Source: Ascidia mentula (Eukaryota > Chordata > Ascidiacea > Phlebobranchia > Ascidiidae). Taken from it: DNA of 64,000 bases. The position numbers were made by a program, and so were the translations under genes. The notes beneath the pieces are model-generated. The model made no database searches. It saw only the letters and a program-made list of their open reading frames with translations, and was not told where the DNA came from. The number at the start of each line of letters is the position of its first letter. Position 1 is the stretch's first letter. The stretch is taken from the NCBI GenBank assembly GCA_947561715.1, contig OX387204.1:1059001-1123000 (forward strand). Direction: 5' to 3'. Positions 34,201-44,835 of this stretch are shown in pieces.

Positions 34201-35339
34201 GATCGGACAAATGCAAGGAAAGTTCCAACTTCAGGTTTGTTACTGGATTTAGACGTTGTACTGTGGCCTGAAAGCACACATATTGCGTTTGCTAAATAAG
34301 GGTATAAAAGCATAAGCACATTGGGAATGTTTGCCATTTTATTTCTCGAAGTCCCCCCTCTGAGTAAATTGACTTTCTATGGGATGTTATTGTTGACCCC
34401 TTAATCCTGAACTTACGTCACAATGTTACGTAGGTGGTCTGCATTTTTTGCTGGCCCTAAGTCATGTTTGCTTGATAAAGGGGTGTTGTATTTTAGTTTA
34501 ATCTCACTCAATACCGGTTTAAATTATGCGTTTGCAACCCTTATTCACAACCGTTTAACGTTTGCTAAAGATGTTTAATTGAGATTTCGTTTAATTACGA
34601 AATTAAAAAAAGTATTTAATAAAAAAGTGTTGTTTAACATGCAACGTTTGAATCGACTCGTGTACCCATCTTACATGATGACTACACGGGTTGTTCGCAT
34701 GCTACCGTTAATTACCACTAATCAATTATTCAAAGCAAGCATTAAATGCTCTGTTCCTTTCGAACAAATGATTGATTGTAATTTTGTATTTTTGCCATTT
34801 CACTTACAGAGGACAAACTGACTAAACTAAATGTCATGCAAATGTCGAATCTCGGCGCCTGCACTCAGTTCCTAAAAATGCATCAATGCAGACATGATAT
34901 TAGTTCCAGCTTGCAAGATGACCGCAGCGGGCTTACAAAGCACACGACCCCAGTCGTACGCAAATAACTTATATCTGTACATGAACTGCCAATGTCATGC
35001 TAAACGTCGTGCGTTTGGTGACGTTTCTTCATTGGCTTGATACCAAAAAAACTCTAATCAAAATCATAAAAACAATTTTTTGGAGGCCGTGCCAATAGTT
35101 TCGTGGCTTTAAGTACATACATTTCACCAATGTAACTTTACTGTAATTCGTGTCATATCAAAATTAATCAATGTTCCAAAAGCTACAAACGAGTTGATGC
35201 AACCTTTGTCTTGTTGCAGGTTTTGCCGAGATCTGGTCATGCCGTGCACGAAGACGTCCCAGACAAAGTCGCCGAAGCAATTTCCGCCTTTTTGTTACGT
35301 CATAAACTCACCAGAGCAAAACAATCGCATGCCACGTGA
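19206..35339 (+). CDS. PPME1: Protein phosphatase methylesterase 1
   Basis: This alpha/beta-hydrolase removes the methyl ester from the C-terminal leucine of the PP2A catalytic subunit. Exons: 19206-19291, 19540-19717, 19941-20050, 20296-20444, 20606-20696, 22459-22524, 26567-26683, 32751-32884, 34173-34234, 35220-35339, all in phase, totalling 370 residues (386 in human). It begins MSSLRKNVLNPGLPPRG. The oxyanion segment is FLHGGGFSGLSW. The catalytic triad is Ser146 (GHSMGG), Asp171 (VLDVVEG) and His338 (SGHAVHED). The signature INNLDKDLTIGQMQGKFQLQ is almost unchanged. Exon 7 encodes the variable acidic insert, shorter than in vertebrates. Introns 5 to 9 add about 14 kb, unusually long for this compact region, and intron 6 holds a gene on the other strand. 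Only exon 1 is not strongly conserved; its MS.L start, position and phase support it. Confidence 0.96.
20697..22458 (+). other. PPME1 intron 5
   Basis: The intron is 1.76 kb. No coding exon was recognised on either strand. A 15-bp perfect inverted repeat lies at 21524-21538 and 21603-21617 (AGTGTCAAACGTGAC and its reverse complement) with a 64-bp loop. The rest looks like unique AT-rich sequence. Confidence 0.5.
21524..21617. repeat. 15-bp inverted repeat with 64-bp loop
   Basis: The arms AGTGTCAAACGTGAC (21524-21538) and GTCACGTTTGACACT (21603-21617) are perfect reverse complements. Each arm contains an internal ACGT core. It could form a hairpin in PPME1 pre-mRNA or mark a small decayed element; no flanking target duplication was seen. 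Confidence 0.7.
22525..23508 (+). other. 5' part of PPME1 intron 6, 3' flank of the nested gene
   Basis: No coding exon was recognised on either strand, including any C2-domain exon for the nested minus-strand gene. A minus-strand AATAATTTATTAAT run at about 23360 could serve as a poor poly(A) signal for that gene. Confidence 0.4.
23509..24808 (-). CDS. Slp homology domain protein (Rab27-effector-like), nested in PPME1 intron
   Basis: Three exons on the minus strand join in phase to 173 residues: 24808-24755 (18 codons, start MAVDLSKVEDWEKLQILQ), 24298-24186 and 23863-23509. Consensus splice sites flank each intron (CAG/gtaagc, tttttaag/G, TC/gtaagtg, cccgcag/G). Exon 2 reads VLRRNEQIRQRDERRIQQ, matching the first Slp homology helix of SYTL/granuphilin proteins. 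Exon 3 starts RIKTVTGHWHTELVNKRC, matching the second SHD segment (TGxWFxE...R). In that family these two helices bind Rab27. No FYVE zinc finger lies between them and no C2 domain follows; the reading ends in a stop after a Ser-rich tail. Either it is a free SHD protein, or a donor inside exon 3 (CGgtgatc near the stop) leads to exons not found here. Confidence 0.75.
24809..26566 (+). other. 3' part of PPME1 intron 6, 5' flank of the nested gene
   Basis: This contains the upstream region of the nested minus-strand gene. Several open stretches of 60-87 codons occur on both strands, but none shows a recognisable domain, splice context or family motif. Confidence 0.4.
26684..32750 (+). other. 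PPME1 intron 7, about 6.1 kb
   Basis: This is the longest intron in the window. No gene was recognised on either strand; open stretches of up to about 100 codons (for example 28939-29241 plus, 30396-30729 plus) have no family features. It contains a hammerhead-like fold at about 29734-29763 that resembles termini of non-LTR-type repeats. Apart from that, nothing repetitive was identified by eye. Confidence 0.45.
29731..29778 (+). repeat. Short element with hammerhead-like core
   Basis: CTGAAGA (29735-29741) is followed by a 5-bp stem GCGAG/CTCGC (29743-29747 with 29754-29758) and then GAAAC. That is the order of the hammerhead catalytic core (CUGANGA, stem II, GAAA), with one extra A before the stem. 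A similar layout occurs at the ends of Penelope-like and other retroelements. No reverse transcriptase remains nearby. Confidence 0.4.
32885..34172 (+). other. PPME1 intron 8
   Basis: The intron is 1.29 kb. No coding exon or repeat was recognised. Confidence 0.45.
34235..35219 (+). other. PPME1 intron 9
   Basis: The intron is 985 bp. It has one 80-codon open stretch (34579-34821) without family features. Nothing else was recognised. Confidence 0.45.
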
Positions 35340-36441
35340 TGCACTTATTGGTCGTTTTTGTGTGACTTAGGACTGCGGTTTTAAGCGCTGATGTTATTGA
35401 TCACATACCTGGTCGATACAGGGGCACCTACCTTTGACAGATATTAAATTTATATCAACTGAAAAAGTGAAATTGATGAAAAATATGTTGAAGCCACACA
35501 ATCACAATTGTTGGATTTTAAGTAATCGGTATCATGTGATCAGCGGGTTTTCTTTTGCTCGACCCCCCAAACTTCGCAAGGGAATCTGCATCTTAAAATG
35601 TATCCAGTCAAACATAAAGTGTCGTTTTAAAGGGGCTGTGTATATCGCGTGGTGCTTACGCAAATCTGTCCACTGTTATCAAGCCACAAGTGTAACAATA
35701 TTTACACTGAACAATGGTTATTTGATAATTGCTGATATAACCTCAAAAAAATTGTACTGTTTCTAGCACGAAACGAATGTTAATTTGCGCAATGCCCTGC
35801 GTTCCTACCAGTATCCATTCCCGCGACCTGATTTTACCACAACAAAGTACCACTAAGTGTTGTTAATGAAAAAACTTTAACGTAAAACTGGTAAGTGGTT
35901 GTTTAATTGAACTGCTTAACATTTCTGCTTATTCTTCACCAAATCGAATGCCGGACTGCTCACTCACCCCCACTAGCGGTTTGTTTTCTATTAAACTGAA
36001 ATCCAATATTCCACGTGCAATTTTATTACCACAGCAGGAAAAAAAATTGCACCATTGGTAGGCTGGAACAGCTTTAAGCATTGGAATAAATACTTTTAAC
36101 ATGATTTCTTTACACAGCTCACCAATACATTATCCAGCATTCACCAAAACTACAAGCACATAAATATAATGCAATAATAACTATAGTATAAATTGTATAA
36201 AATGATTGATGCGGAACTTTATAACGAAGAAAACTGTGGCCTTTGTTTTAGACCGAAGATTTGAGTTATGAAGTCCAAGTTTGCAATGTTTTAGGAATTG
36301 GTAAATACAAAGCTGGTGTTTATCAAAACTAGGTAAGCATTAAAACCACAGTGAGGCCACATGTTTTTTCTTCTAGTATAAAATTTGTTGCACCTTCACT
36401 CAAGAGTTTTACGGCATAAAAAAAACAGCACAAAAAGTGTT
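35340..36441. other. Convergent 3' regions of PPME1 and the Maf-like gene
   Basis: The 1.1-kb gap between the two stop codons has no recognised coding exon. A 110-codon plus-strand open stretch (35434-35766) is Lys/Cys/Ser-rich and lacks a splice context. AATAAA occurs at about 36085 on the plus strand and may end PPME1, but this is far from its stop. Confidence 0.4.
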
Positions 36442-37649
36442 TTAAACTTCATGAACTCTAGACAGGAACTTAGTAAGTTCAGAAGAAAACCGAAAAGCTG
36501 GAAACCCTACAACATTGTTGTAATCACCGTCTATTTTTTCAACCAGTAGTGCACCAAGACCCTGAATACCGTAAGCACCAGCCTTGTTTCTAGAAAAAAA
36601 CAATTGTTGATCAATTAAAGGAGTATTTTTATTCCCTTATTTTGTTTCAGTCACTAAATCACTTTGCTGCAATTTTTGTTTAAAGGGCGGATTGAAACAT
36701 TACTAAAATGAAAGTTTCACCCATTGCTATCAAGATAATTGTTTTACTACGAAAGTTGTTTGGCTTAATCAGTTCTGGTCGAATTGGAGAAACCTTGCCA
36801 TCTTCGAGGCAAAAAATAGGTGTGTGAAATTTTGCAGAAACACAGATTTAAAACTCCTTGTATAAAATATAGAACACTTACAGGGGTTCACCGCTGGCTG
36901 CATAAGTTTGAATCGTTTCTTCACTCAGGTTTCCAAAAGTAACGCTTGTTGTTTCGCAAAAAATGCTCACGGCAAGATCACAATTGGGTTCAGCTTCAAC
37001 AATTGAAACTCCAGTATACACAGAGTGGGTTTGGTTGTTCAGCATATTTAAGGTTTTGACAGCTGCTTCCTTTGTGTGAGGTTTGCCAATGATTTCCTGG
37101 TTATACACCTGAGCATGTATTAAAAATCTATTTTGGATTGCAGATGGATGAAAAGTATGGTTCTGATTTTACATTTTATCAAAAAAAAATTTCGAATTAA
37201 AGTGAATTAAAAAAATGCATCGACTTGACCAAGAAGATGATTCCACTTACAATGACTGTGTCTGCTCCAATGACCAGATGCTTGTCCCGGCAATCTGTTA
37301 AAGTATTTGCCACATTCAGTGCCTTTTTGTGTGCCAAACATTTCACATATCCTTTTGGGTCCGGAAAGGTGGCCTTGTCGATACTTTCTTCGTCAAATGT
37401 TGAAGGCACGACTGTAAAGTTAAGTCCCTGTTGAAACAATGCAAAACAAACAAAAAACATAAAGAAGGAAATTGTTTTTGAATTGTGATTGGCATTTTTT
37501 GCACATGTCATTCTCATATATCTCAAATTATCGTTGCTGAGCTTAGCCTCTATACTTACAATCTGGTTAAAGATCGCTTTTCTCTGAGGCGAAGAACTCG
37601 CCAAAATGATTTTAAATCCAGACAAAAGTTCCTGCAATGGCGAAAGCAT
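36442..37649 (-). CDS. Maf/ASMTL-type nucleoside triphosphate pyrophosphatase
   Basis: Maf proteins hydrolyse dTTP, UTP and modified nucleotides to monophosphates; in vertebrates the domain is the N-terminal half of ASMTL. Four exons: 37649-37560, 37427-37251, 37108-36882, 36589-36442, phase-consistent, giving 213 residues, the length of a single Maf domain. Motifs are [14 protein letters not shown] (substrate loop), [26 protein letters not shown] (catalytic Asp), [35 protein letters not shown] and [11 protein letters not shown]. It ends in a stop after LSRVHEV, so the O-methyltransferase half of ASMTL is absent. The first ATG that fits the family is 37649. The next gene on the same strand starts its last exon 387 bp upstream; separate promoters are likely. 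Confidence 0.93.
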
Positions 37650-38035
37650 CTTCCTAACCAAAATACACTACATACCCAAGCGTACAAATTTATCAACAAC
37701 AACCGATTGACAAACTATAAATAAATGCAACACATTTTTAAAATTTATTTGATAGCGCATCGATCAGCTGTTTTTATGCTTCAGTAACCACGTCACCCAC
37801 ACCGATTGAATCAATTACGTACTGCATGTATCATAGAAATGACAACAACTGTTTGGGTTTGTACAACGCAACAGAGAATTGTTGACATTGTCCGTAGACG
37901 GATGTACATAAATTAACTTTTTATCGGGGCTGACAACAACCTAGTTAAACTCTAATGGCAAACCACAGCAAAAAGTGATTCATCAACACACATACACCGC
38001 ACCAAAGCACATAAAAGTCTTGACATTATAATGAA
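37650..38035. other. Gap between the Maf-like and minus-strand FAXDC2-like genes
   Basis: This 386-bp stretch should hold the Maf-like promoter and the 3' UTR of the upstream hydroxylase gene. No specific element was recognised. Confidence 0.4.
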
Positions 38036-40051
38036 TCAGTTTTCTTTGGGATTTTCACTCGGGAATTGTTCCGTGATCGGCTTCAGTCCGTAATATGTCA
38101 CGTGACGTTTGCACTGAATCGACTTCTTGAAGCCGGCGTCGGTTTTGTGGAACCAATCGAGGAGCCCGTTTGTTCCAAAGCACTCGTTGAACCTGAAAGA
38201 TGACGTTATCGAAAACTTTTAACATCATTGGGTTCACACGGCTGATAAAAATCATTTGATATTATACAAACAAACATTTGTTTAGGCGCCTTTTTAATTC
38301 TTTTATTCCTATTAATGTAACTTATATGCAACCAGCAACTATGAAAGTATTGACCTGGCGACTTTTTTGCCCCGTGTGAAAACGTAAAGGTTGTGCAAAC
38401 AGAAGCAGCGTGTGTTAAGTGCATTATTTAAGATGTTCCCATACTTATTCTCACACATATGCTGACTCAAAGGTTTCAACTCACTTCAAATGGTGGTAGT
38501 CGTGGAATTGGGGTGATGACATCACTGGGAAGTGATAATTGCAATGATGGAGGCAAGTCTCGAACTGAGCAATGATTAACCAAATCCACACCACACTTAA
38601 ATGCGATCCTGCAACCATCGGCCCTACGAGAAGCGGCAAGGCATTCGAAACCTGTGAATATGCATGGGTTTACTCTGAAGTGAAGTGCTATATGACCATA
38701 CAAGCATTGCCTTCAAAAGCTTTTGATTTAAATATTTTTTTCCTTATTTTCGATTGCTTTTGGCGGGATAATAAACTATGTCATGTTATATAAGAATACT
38801 TTTTTCGTGATTGTTCTCTTATTACACCAAGCTCTCATCACAATGGCTCTTTTGCATCTAAATGTTACATTGCATTTGCGTAATACCTTGGTTTAAATTT
38901 AGTAACCATTTATACCAACCTCACTACAAATCAACATTTCCTTGTCAAATTTTGAAAGTTCGTATAAAGGCCAACGCATGCTGTTACCCATTAACACAGG
39001 TCGTACACGTTTTGTTTGTCTTATGTGCAAACTCACAATATGTTCTACAGGGTGGGCGTAGGAAGCAGCAATGCTGATCGGGGCAATCCACTCGTGGTGG
39101 GTTTTATGGATGTGTTTGTACAAGGCCGGATGGTGGAATAATCTGCGGAAATATAAACAAATAAACTTACTTCATTGCAACATTTATTTCCCTTCAAAAT
39201 TAATTTAGCTTAAACTTCTTTGTTTTTCTGTTTTTGCGGTATTAATTGCGAAATATTGGTCGTTTAAGCGCTGGGTCGTGTTAGAACTGATCCGATAAAA
39301 GGACCCGACATCGGAATTCTATTTTTGTTCTCCATTTCTCGGGTTTTCCTACACGCATTAACTCATTTTCATCTCCATACCTATGCGAATAATAAAAGAT
39401 GAACTCGTCCACAAGAATGAACACAACAAAGTGGAGGAAAGCCTTCCACAGTGGAGGGAGAGAAGTTTCGCAAGACATCCCACACTTCCGCATGAGGGGG
39501 TACAAGAGCACCACCATCCCACACGTCATCAACTCGTTCCGAAAGGCTACTCGACAGCAATGAATGAACCGGTGTGTCTCTACCTAGATGTAATGCACAG
39601 AAGAACATATGTCAAAGGTCAAATGAGGTCGTAAACTCAAGAATAAACGAAACGTAACACTTTTGATATTAGGTCGATATCAAGTCCCAGAATCACATCC
39701 TGTTGTAGTTTTTACGCGAGTTCACCCACTAGAAGCGGCCAAGAGGTTACTGAGCGTTAAAGTAACATTTATAGTTTGAAACAGCATCAGTTAACAGTTA
39801 ACTCAAACAGTTTTGAGAAATCGTAAACGGGAGCGAATAAGAAAACAGTAAAAAGTGCAGAGAGGATGAAAACACGCTTTAAACATTCCCTACAAACCAA
39901 TGTGACTATAGGTTTACGTGGTAAAGTACCGGTATATTTCTGTCTTTTTGTATCTTGTACTTGTGAAGGAAAGCCGGCTTTCCAGTCGAATCCAAGAACA
40001 TGAAGAAAGCATTAACCGCACAGAACGCCAAGAACAAAACCATACATGTCC
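38036..40051 (-). CDS. FAXDC2: FAXDC2-like fatty acid hydroxylase, copy 1 (first exon not found)
   Basis: This is a membrane di-iron enzyme of the fatty acid hydroxylase superfamily; substrate unproven, probably a sterol or lipid in the ER. Exons: 40051-39930, 39583-39381, 39142-39037, 38651-38485, 38193-38036. Their lengths (122, 203, 106, 167, 158) match the two plus-strand copies exon for exon. Histidine clusters are HRLFHH, HKTHHEW, HHCNYH and HDYHH. The upstream membrane segment reads AFCAVNAFFMFLDSTGKPAF. Exon 39583 begins PVETHRF where the other copies have PVDWKLF. It looks closest to the vertebrate gene (VVLLYPLMRKCG; a polar tail after GLKPITEQ). The counterpart of the short start exon seen in the other copies (MW...LDLFQHS) was not found upstream, so the N-terminus is open. 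Confidence 0.88.
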
Positions 40052-40740
40052 CTGCAACATATTGGAAACCATGGGAACAGGGTTGGAAGTAAAACAAATT
40101 CTTACCGAAACGATTGAATTTACAGGGAAAAAATTAACCATTATGTTTTTGTATATTAAGATTTCGTGAAAAGGTAAATAAATTAACTGATGAGTTTCTT
40201 GGGTTTACGGGCATTGCTGCCAAGCTGGATCAGCCACTTTAACCCGACAAGTCGAATCGAGATCTGAAAATTCAAGCTGCGTTGCAATGAGTTTCTCATT
40301 ACATTTTAGGACACACCAACCGTTGAATTCTTACCCAACGCGGCGTACCAACAAGAATCCTTTCGGCCGGAAAGTCTGGGCTTACTTTTAGAGCTGCATG
40401 GAAAGGGCCCAGACACAGTGCTCACGCCATATGTAACTTTATAACACTCATAATATCCGTTTCAGATGCAGTTCTGACAAAGGCTACAATTTATTGTAAA
40501 AATCGAAAACTTCTTCTCACCAAGAACGAAAACGAGTTTTTCATCATTCCCGAACCATATCAGTACATTTGACCACTGGCCCTCCAAAAATGAACGGACA
40601 GAATTCAAATATTCCATTCTTGTGCTACACTACACCCCTACAGTACCAACAGCTGTGTAACACGTAACACACAAACAGGTTTTTGATTCTTGCAAACCAC
40701 ATACATTGTCGCTTTTTATAGTCAGCTGCAGATAGGGCCG

Positions 40741-40770
40741 CTGTTTCGACCTATAGGTTTCATCAGTGCA
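40741..40770 (-). repeat. Hammerhead-like repeat fragment
   Basis: On the minus strand CTGATGA is followed by the palindrome ACCTATAGGT and then CGAAAC. CAGC after the GAAA can pair with GCTG 13 bases on, as a stem III would. The base pair next to the cleavage site is A where a working hammerhead needs U, and no stem I was found. A close relative lies at 15301-15334. Probably a decayed repeat. Confidence 0.4.
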
Positions 40771-42037
40771 TCATCTTTAGTAACTTACAATAAGACGGTT
40801 AATCTTCGCGCAATGTTGTGCATTTGCGCAAGAACTTTTCTTTGACTAAGCTGGAAATAAAAGGTATTTTTTCACAAAAACGTAGCCTAAGATGTTTTGC
40901 CAAGCTGCTGCCCTTTTGTGACTACAACATCCAAAAACTAACGTCAGCAATCCGTTACGTAACTTCCTGGGCATGCCAACATAGTGATTTACTGCAAATG
41001 AGGTCACCAAGTTATGTAGCCTTCCTGCAAAATACTGCTTTCCTTCCAAAACTCATGTTTCCCTGCAAAGAAGAAACCCTGCTCGGCCATCCGTGACGAT
41101 GTTGCCAACTTGTTTGTTCAACATTTTCCGCCAATCGCATGGGGTGATTACATTCAATGTGGGTGTGGTGAAGGCGTGGTTGGTGAAAAAAGCTTCCAAA
41201 CCGTTATCAGGGATCAGTCCCTTTTCCCCAAATGTCCGCTTGTGTGAAGTCAAACAGATTTGTGAAAATGGCAGAAAAACTGATATGAAAAATATATTTA
41301 CACAGAGAAGTTTACCTCAGGCTGAATTAACTATGTTTTGTGAATAATTAACATTAATGTCAGACTGCTACAAAACAAATGTGTACACAGGGCCGGTCCA
41401 AAGGCGCTCTTGGGGGAGGGCCCCGCAATTTTCCATAAAGACAATAAAGGGTCAAATCGAATTGCGACCTATTTGAGTGGAATGTAGGCTACGTGGTCCT
41501 GTTTGTACACCAAGGTCACTTGGCTGAGCCGATTGCAAGGGTCACTCTATGCAGCATATGTAATGATCGTGACGTGATAAACTACGATTCAATGGAAACA
41601 ACTATCATGTTCTGTGTCAGCATCATCTCCATCGCTTATTGTCACTTAAGTCAGTGTATCGACCCAGTGCTGACATAACACAGTAATCTGTAAGTCAACA
41701 TGTTGTTAATGCATTAGCGTATGAAATATTTTCGTTATGGTCTTGGACGCAATAATGCTGGTTCCAAATTGTTCTATTTAAACCGCATACAGTTTAATAC
41801 GACAATCGGTCATAGTGGTCGTAATGAACAGGCAACAAGACAGAACAGGTAGATGAGACAACGGGTAATGATAGACACAATCGTCCCGTATCGTATTGTT
41901 TAGCTGTTGTCGCTGTTAACTATTAGGGCGCAATAATAACTTGTAAGATAATTTTTGTTATTGCAAGGTGTTTATTAGCAGGAGTCAGGAGTCTTTTAGC
42001 TTGTGCACTACGTATAACCACTTGCAAATCCAGCAAT

Positions 42038-42096
42038 ACGTGGGAAACGAAATTATATACCTATTTCAACGCAGTCACTTTTGCTCTTTACTATAG
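42038..42096 (+). pseudogene. Orphan relic of a FAXDC2-like first exon
   Basis: ACGTGGGAAACG...CTATTTCAACGCAGTCACTT...TTACTATAG/gtgag lines up with the start exons at 42537-42594 and 44836-44893. The ATG has become ACG and small insertions and deletions shift the frame, while the donor site is intact. No further exons of this copy follow before the next gene. It is therefore the remains of an extra gene copy or of a failed first-exon duplication. Confidence 0.75.
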
Positions 42097-42536
42097 GTGA
42101 GTGTGGAAAAGCAACTCCTATTCCGTTCACATGGTAATAAATGCATAATTGTTGAATTTTTTCAAAGTTTTTACTAATGTTTTCACACAGTGCAAAAAAA
42201 TACTCATCCACCTCAGCATTGGCGCCCACACATACCGATTGCATTGTTACGTACAATTATTCTCTGTGACGCAAGAGGCAAGAGTTCGAGAAGGGCATTT
42301 CCCGCACAAGAAACTTTCTTTAATGGGATAGTTGCTGCTTTTTTAAATACACTGATATAACGCTTTACCCGTAACCCAGTGAACTTTACACAACATTGCG
42401 CAGACAGCTAATACTGTTCGGTAAATATTTAATGTTGATTGTTTGATCGAAAACAAATGTAAGAAAGCTTATTTTCAGTAAACAGATCCAGTAGGTCGCA
42501 GGCAACTTTTGCAGCAGTGTGTAGAGAACAAAAATC

Positions 42537-44009
42537 ATGTGGGAATTAATATTGGATCTGTTTCAACACAGTCACTTTTTGCTTTTTACTATAGGTAAGT
42601 AGCCTATGGAAATGCAACAAACATTCGTAAAAAATACTGTTTTACAGGCGTAATTAGTATGACTAAATCAACACATAACATTGTGGACAGTTCATGCAAG
42701 CATTACTTATGACAGACTAGACTTGCAAAATTTAGTGTGTACAGATCATAAACATATTTTATAATTTTGCCTACAGGAACAATGGTGTCATTGGGTCTAT
42801 CTTTCTGGCTTACAAACGCTTTCTTCATATTCCTGGATGTGACAGGAAAACCAAAGTTTCTACACAAATACAAGATCCAGGATGACAAAAATGTCCCAGT
42901 AAGAGTTTAGTAGATTATTGAAATAATTTTCAAAGTGAGGAAGTGTTGATTTCTATTTCTAAAAGTATACAAAGAAAATCTGCAAAATACTTTCTTTTAA
43001 TGGCCCTCATACATTTTGATTACTTTTGCCTCTGCAACTAGTGGCTGTTTGAAATGTGGAATGATTTTTTTTGTAATATTACATTTGGACCGTTGATGTG
43101 CTTTAGGTAGATTGGAAGTTGTTCAAGAAATGCATGGGGGTGATCAACACAAACCAATTAATTGCGGTATTCATGATATTGTGCTTCTACCCGTTGACGG
43201 CATGGCGGAAAATGCCATATGAAACCATTGATCTACCAACATTACCAAGACTGTTGTTGGAGCTGTCACTGTTTGCAGTATTTCAAGAGTTTGCATTTTA
43301 TTATCTACACAGGTGAAGTCACTTTGTGACCATTAAATTACTTCTAAAAATGTCATATTTTTGACAGATTGTTGCATCACCCACTATTGTACAAACACAT
43401 TCATAAAATTCACCACGAATGGACAGCACCCATCAGCATTGCTGCAGTATATGCACATCCTTTTGAACATGTGGTAATTGCTAATGTAGTGGGAAAATGT
43501 TTGCAAATTAAAAGTGTAAAATTTATCCTTCATAAAAAAGCAAAGTGTTCATAGTAACTTTGACTATTTGTATACAGTTGACCTTTCCAACAGTAACTCG
43601 TCTACAAAGCGGCTATTCTTTTAATACACTTTAGTTTAATGTTTACAGATTGTAAACCTGCTGCCTGTTTTCACTGCTCCATTGCTTCTGAAATCTCATA
43701 TACTGGTATCCTGGCTGTGGTTATTTATCATAACTTTTGTTTCGAGCATTCACCACAGTGGATACCATTTCCCTGGCCTCCCTTCACCTCAATTCCATGA
43801 CTATCATCACCTTAAGTATGGTTCTATCACTTTGTAAACATTTAAAAAAGAGATTGGTAAATTTTATCTACAATCTTTTTACCAGATTCAACAATTGTTT
43901 TGGATTCCTTGGCTTTCTGGATAGATTACATAAAACTGATGCCATGTACAGAAAAACCTACCAGCATAGAAATGATCACATGTACTTTTCACTCAAACCA
44001 ATATGGTGA
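42537..44009 (+). CDS. FAXDC2: FAXDC2-like fatty acid hydroxylase, copy 2
   Basis: Exons: 42537-42594, 42777-42898, 43107-43312, 43368-43473, 43649-43815, 43886-44009, giving 260 residues in one phase. The start exon reads MWELILDLFQHSHFLLF, a hydrophobic N-terminus. Then follow a conserved segment with TGKPKFLHKYKIQDD, membrane helices around FYPLTAWRKMPYE, and the di-iron histidine clusters HRLLHH, HKIHHEW, HHSGYH and HDYHH. It has the same exon layout as copy 3 and was evidently made by tandem duplication. A poly(A) signal AATAAA is at about 44296. Substrate is unknown; the family acts on lipids or sterols in the ER. Confidence 0.95.
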
Positions 44010-44835
44010 TAAAAGTAGAATCAAAGTTTACATGTTTTTATTTTGTGTCATATATCTTCCATGTGTTCCCTAACCCCTTAACCCTTGCCTCAATCAAGCG
44101 CCACTGCCTGTAGCAATCCTACGGCATATCGTGATTCTTCGTGAGGAAATTACCATCATATGGGCGACAGACTTGATAACCTTAATGGTTTTATTGGTGC
44201 CACTGCCCATCATGTATTTGATTGTTATTTTTTATCTACCTGATAGTATTTTGCCAAGAATGTACATGAATTATTTTAAATAATATGCGATCCATAATAA
44301 AAACAACGTTTGTTGGATTAACCCAGGCCTTGCATGAGAATTTGACTGGCGTCAGAACACGGTTTAAAACTATGCAAGTTTTGTTATTCAACTGTGCCTT
44401 GCATTTGGCGCTATTTACTAATTTGTCATTACTCCCGGCATATTCTTGCCTTCAAGTTGCCCCTGTTAATTCTCTGTTCTATTTTAATAAAACGCTTAAC
44501 TGTAGCGAAATACGAAAACACCCAAATCTAACGTAAACGGCTGTTTAGACTCGAAACGCATTGTGACGCAATAATGGTTGTTTTTGGCGCAAAACCAGAA
44601 GACTGGCGGGAAAAGGCACGCTTGTGTGCTAAACAAAACTTCATTAACAGACAATGACATGTTCCATAGGGCGATCATCGCCCCCTCCTCAATCCGTCCC
44701 TGTCTGAAACGGTTTGGTAAATATTTAACAACAATATGTGACTGCTTGAAAACAATGTACACCGACCACATTTTAAGCAAACTGATTCAGAGGTTCACAA
44801 CTAATTGTTGCAGCAGTGTGCAGAAGACAACAATT
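44010..44835. other. 3' flank of copy 2 and 5' flank of copy 3
   Basis: The 826-bp spacer holds the copy 2 poly(A) site at about 44296. The last 100 bp before copy 3 (for example gcagcagtgtgcagaa) is similar to the stretch before copy 2, showing that the duplication included upstream DNA. No further gene was seen. Confidence 0.5.

Larger units (their letters stand above)
40052..42536. other. Gap between divergent FAXDC2-like copies
   Basis: This 2.5-kb stretch should hold the promoter and first exon of copy 1 and the promoter of copy 2. A hammerhead-like repeat is at 40741-40770 (minus strand) and a decayed first-exon relic at 42038-42096. No other gene was recognised. Confidence 0.5.

Noticed and set aside
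35434-35766. 110-codon open frame between PPME1 and the Maf-like gene.
   Set aside because: No recognisable family, no acceptor or donor in frame, likely 3' UTR sequence.
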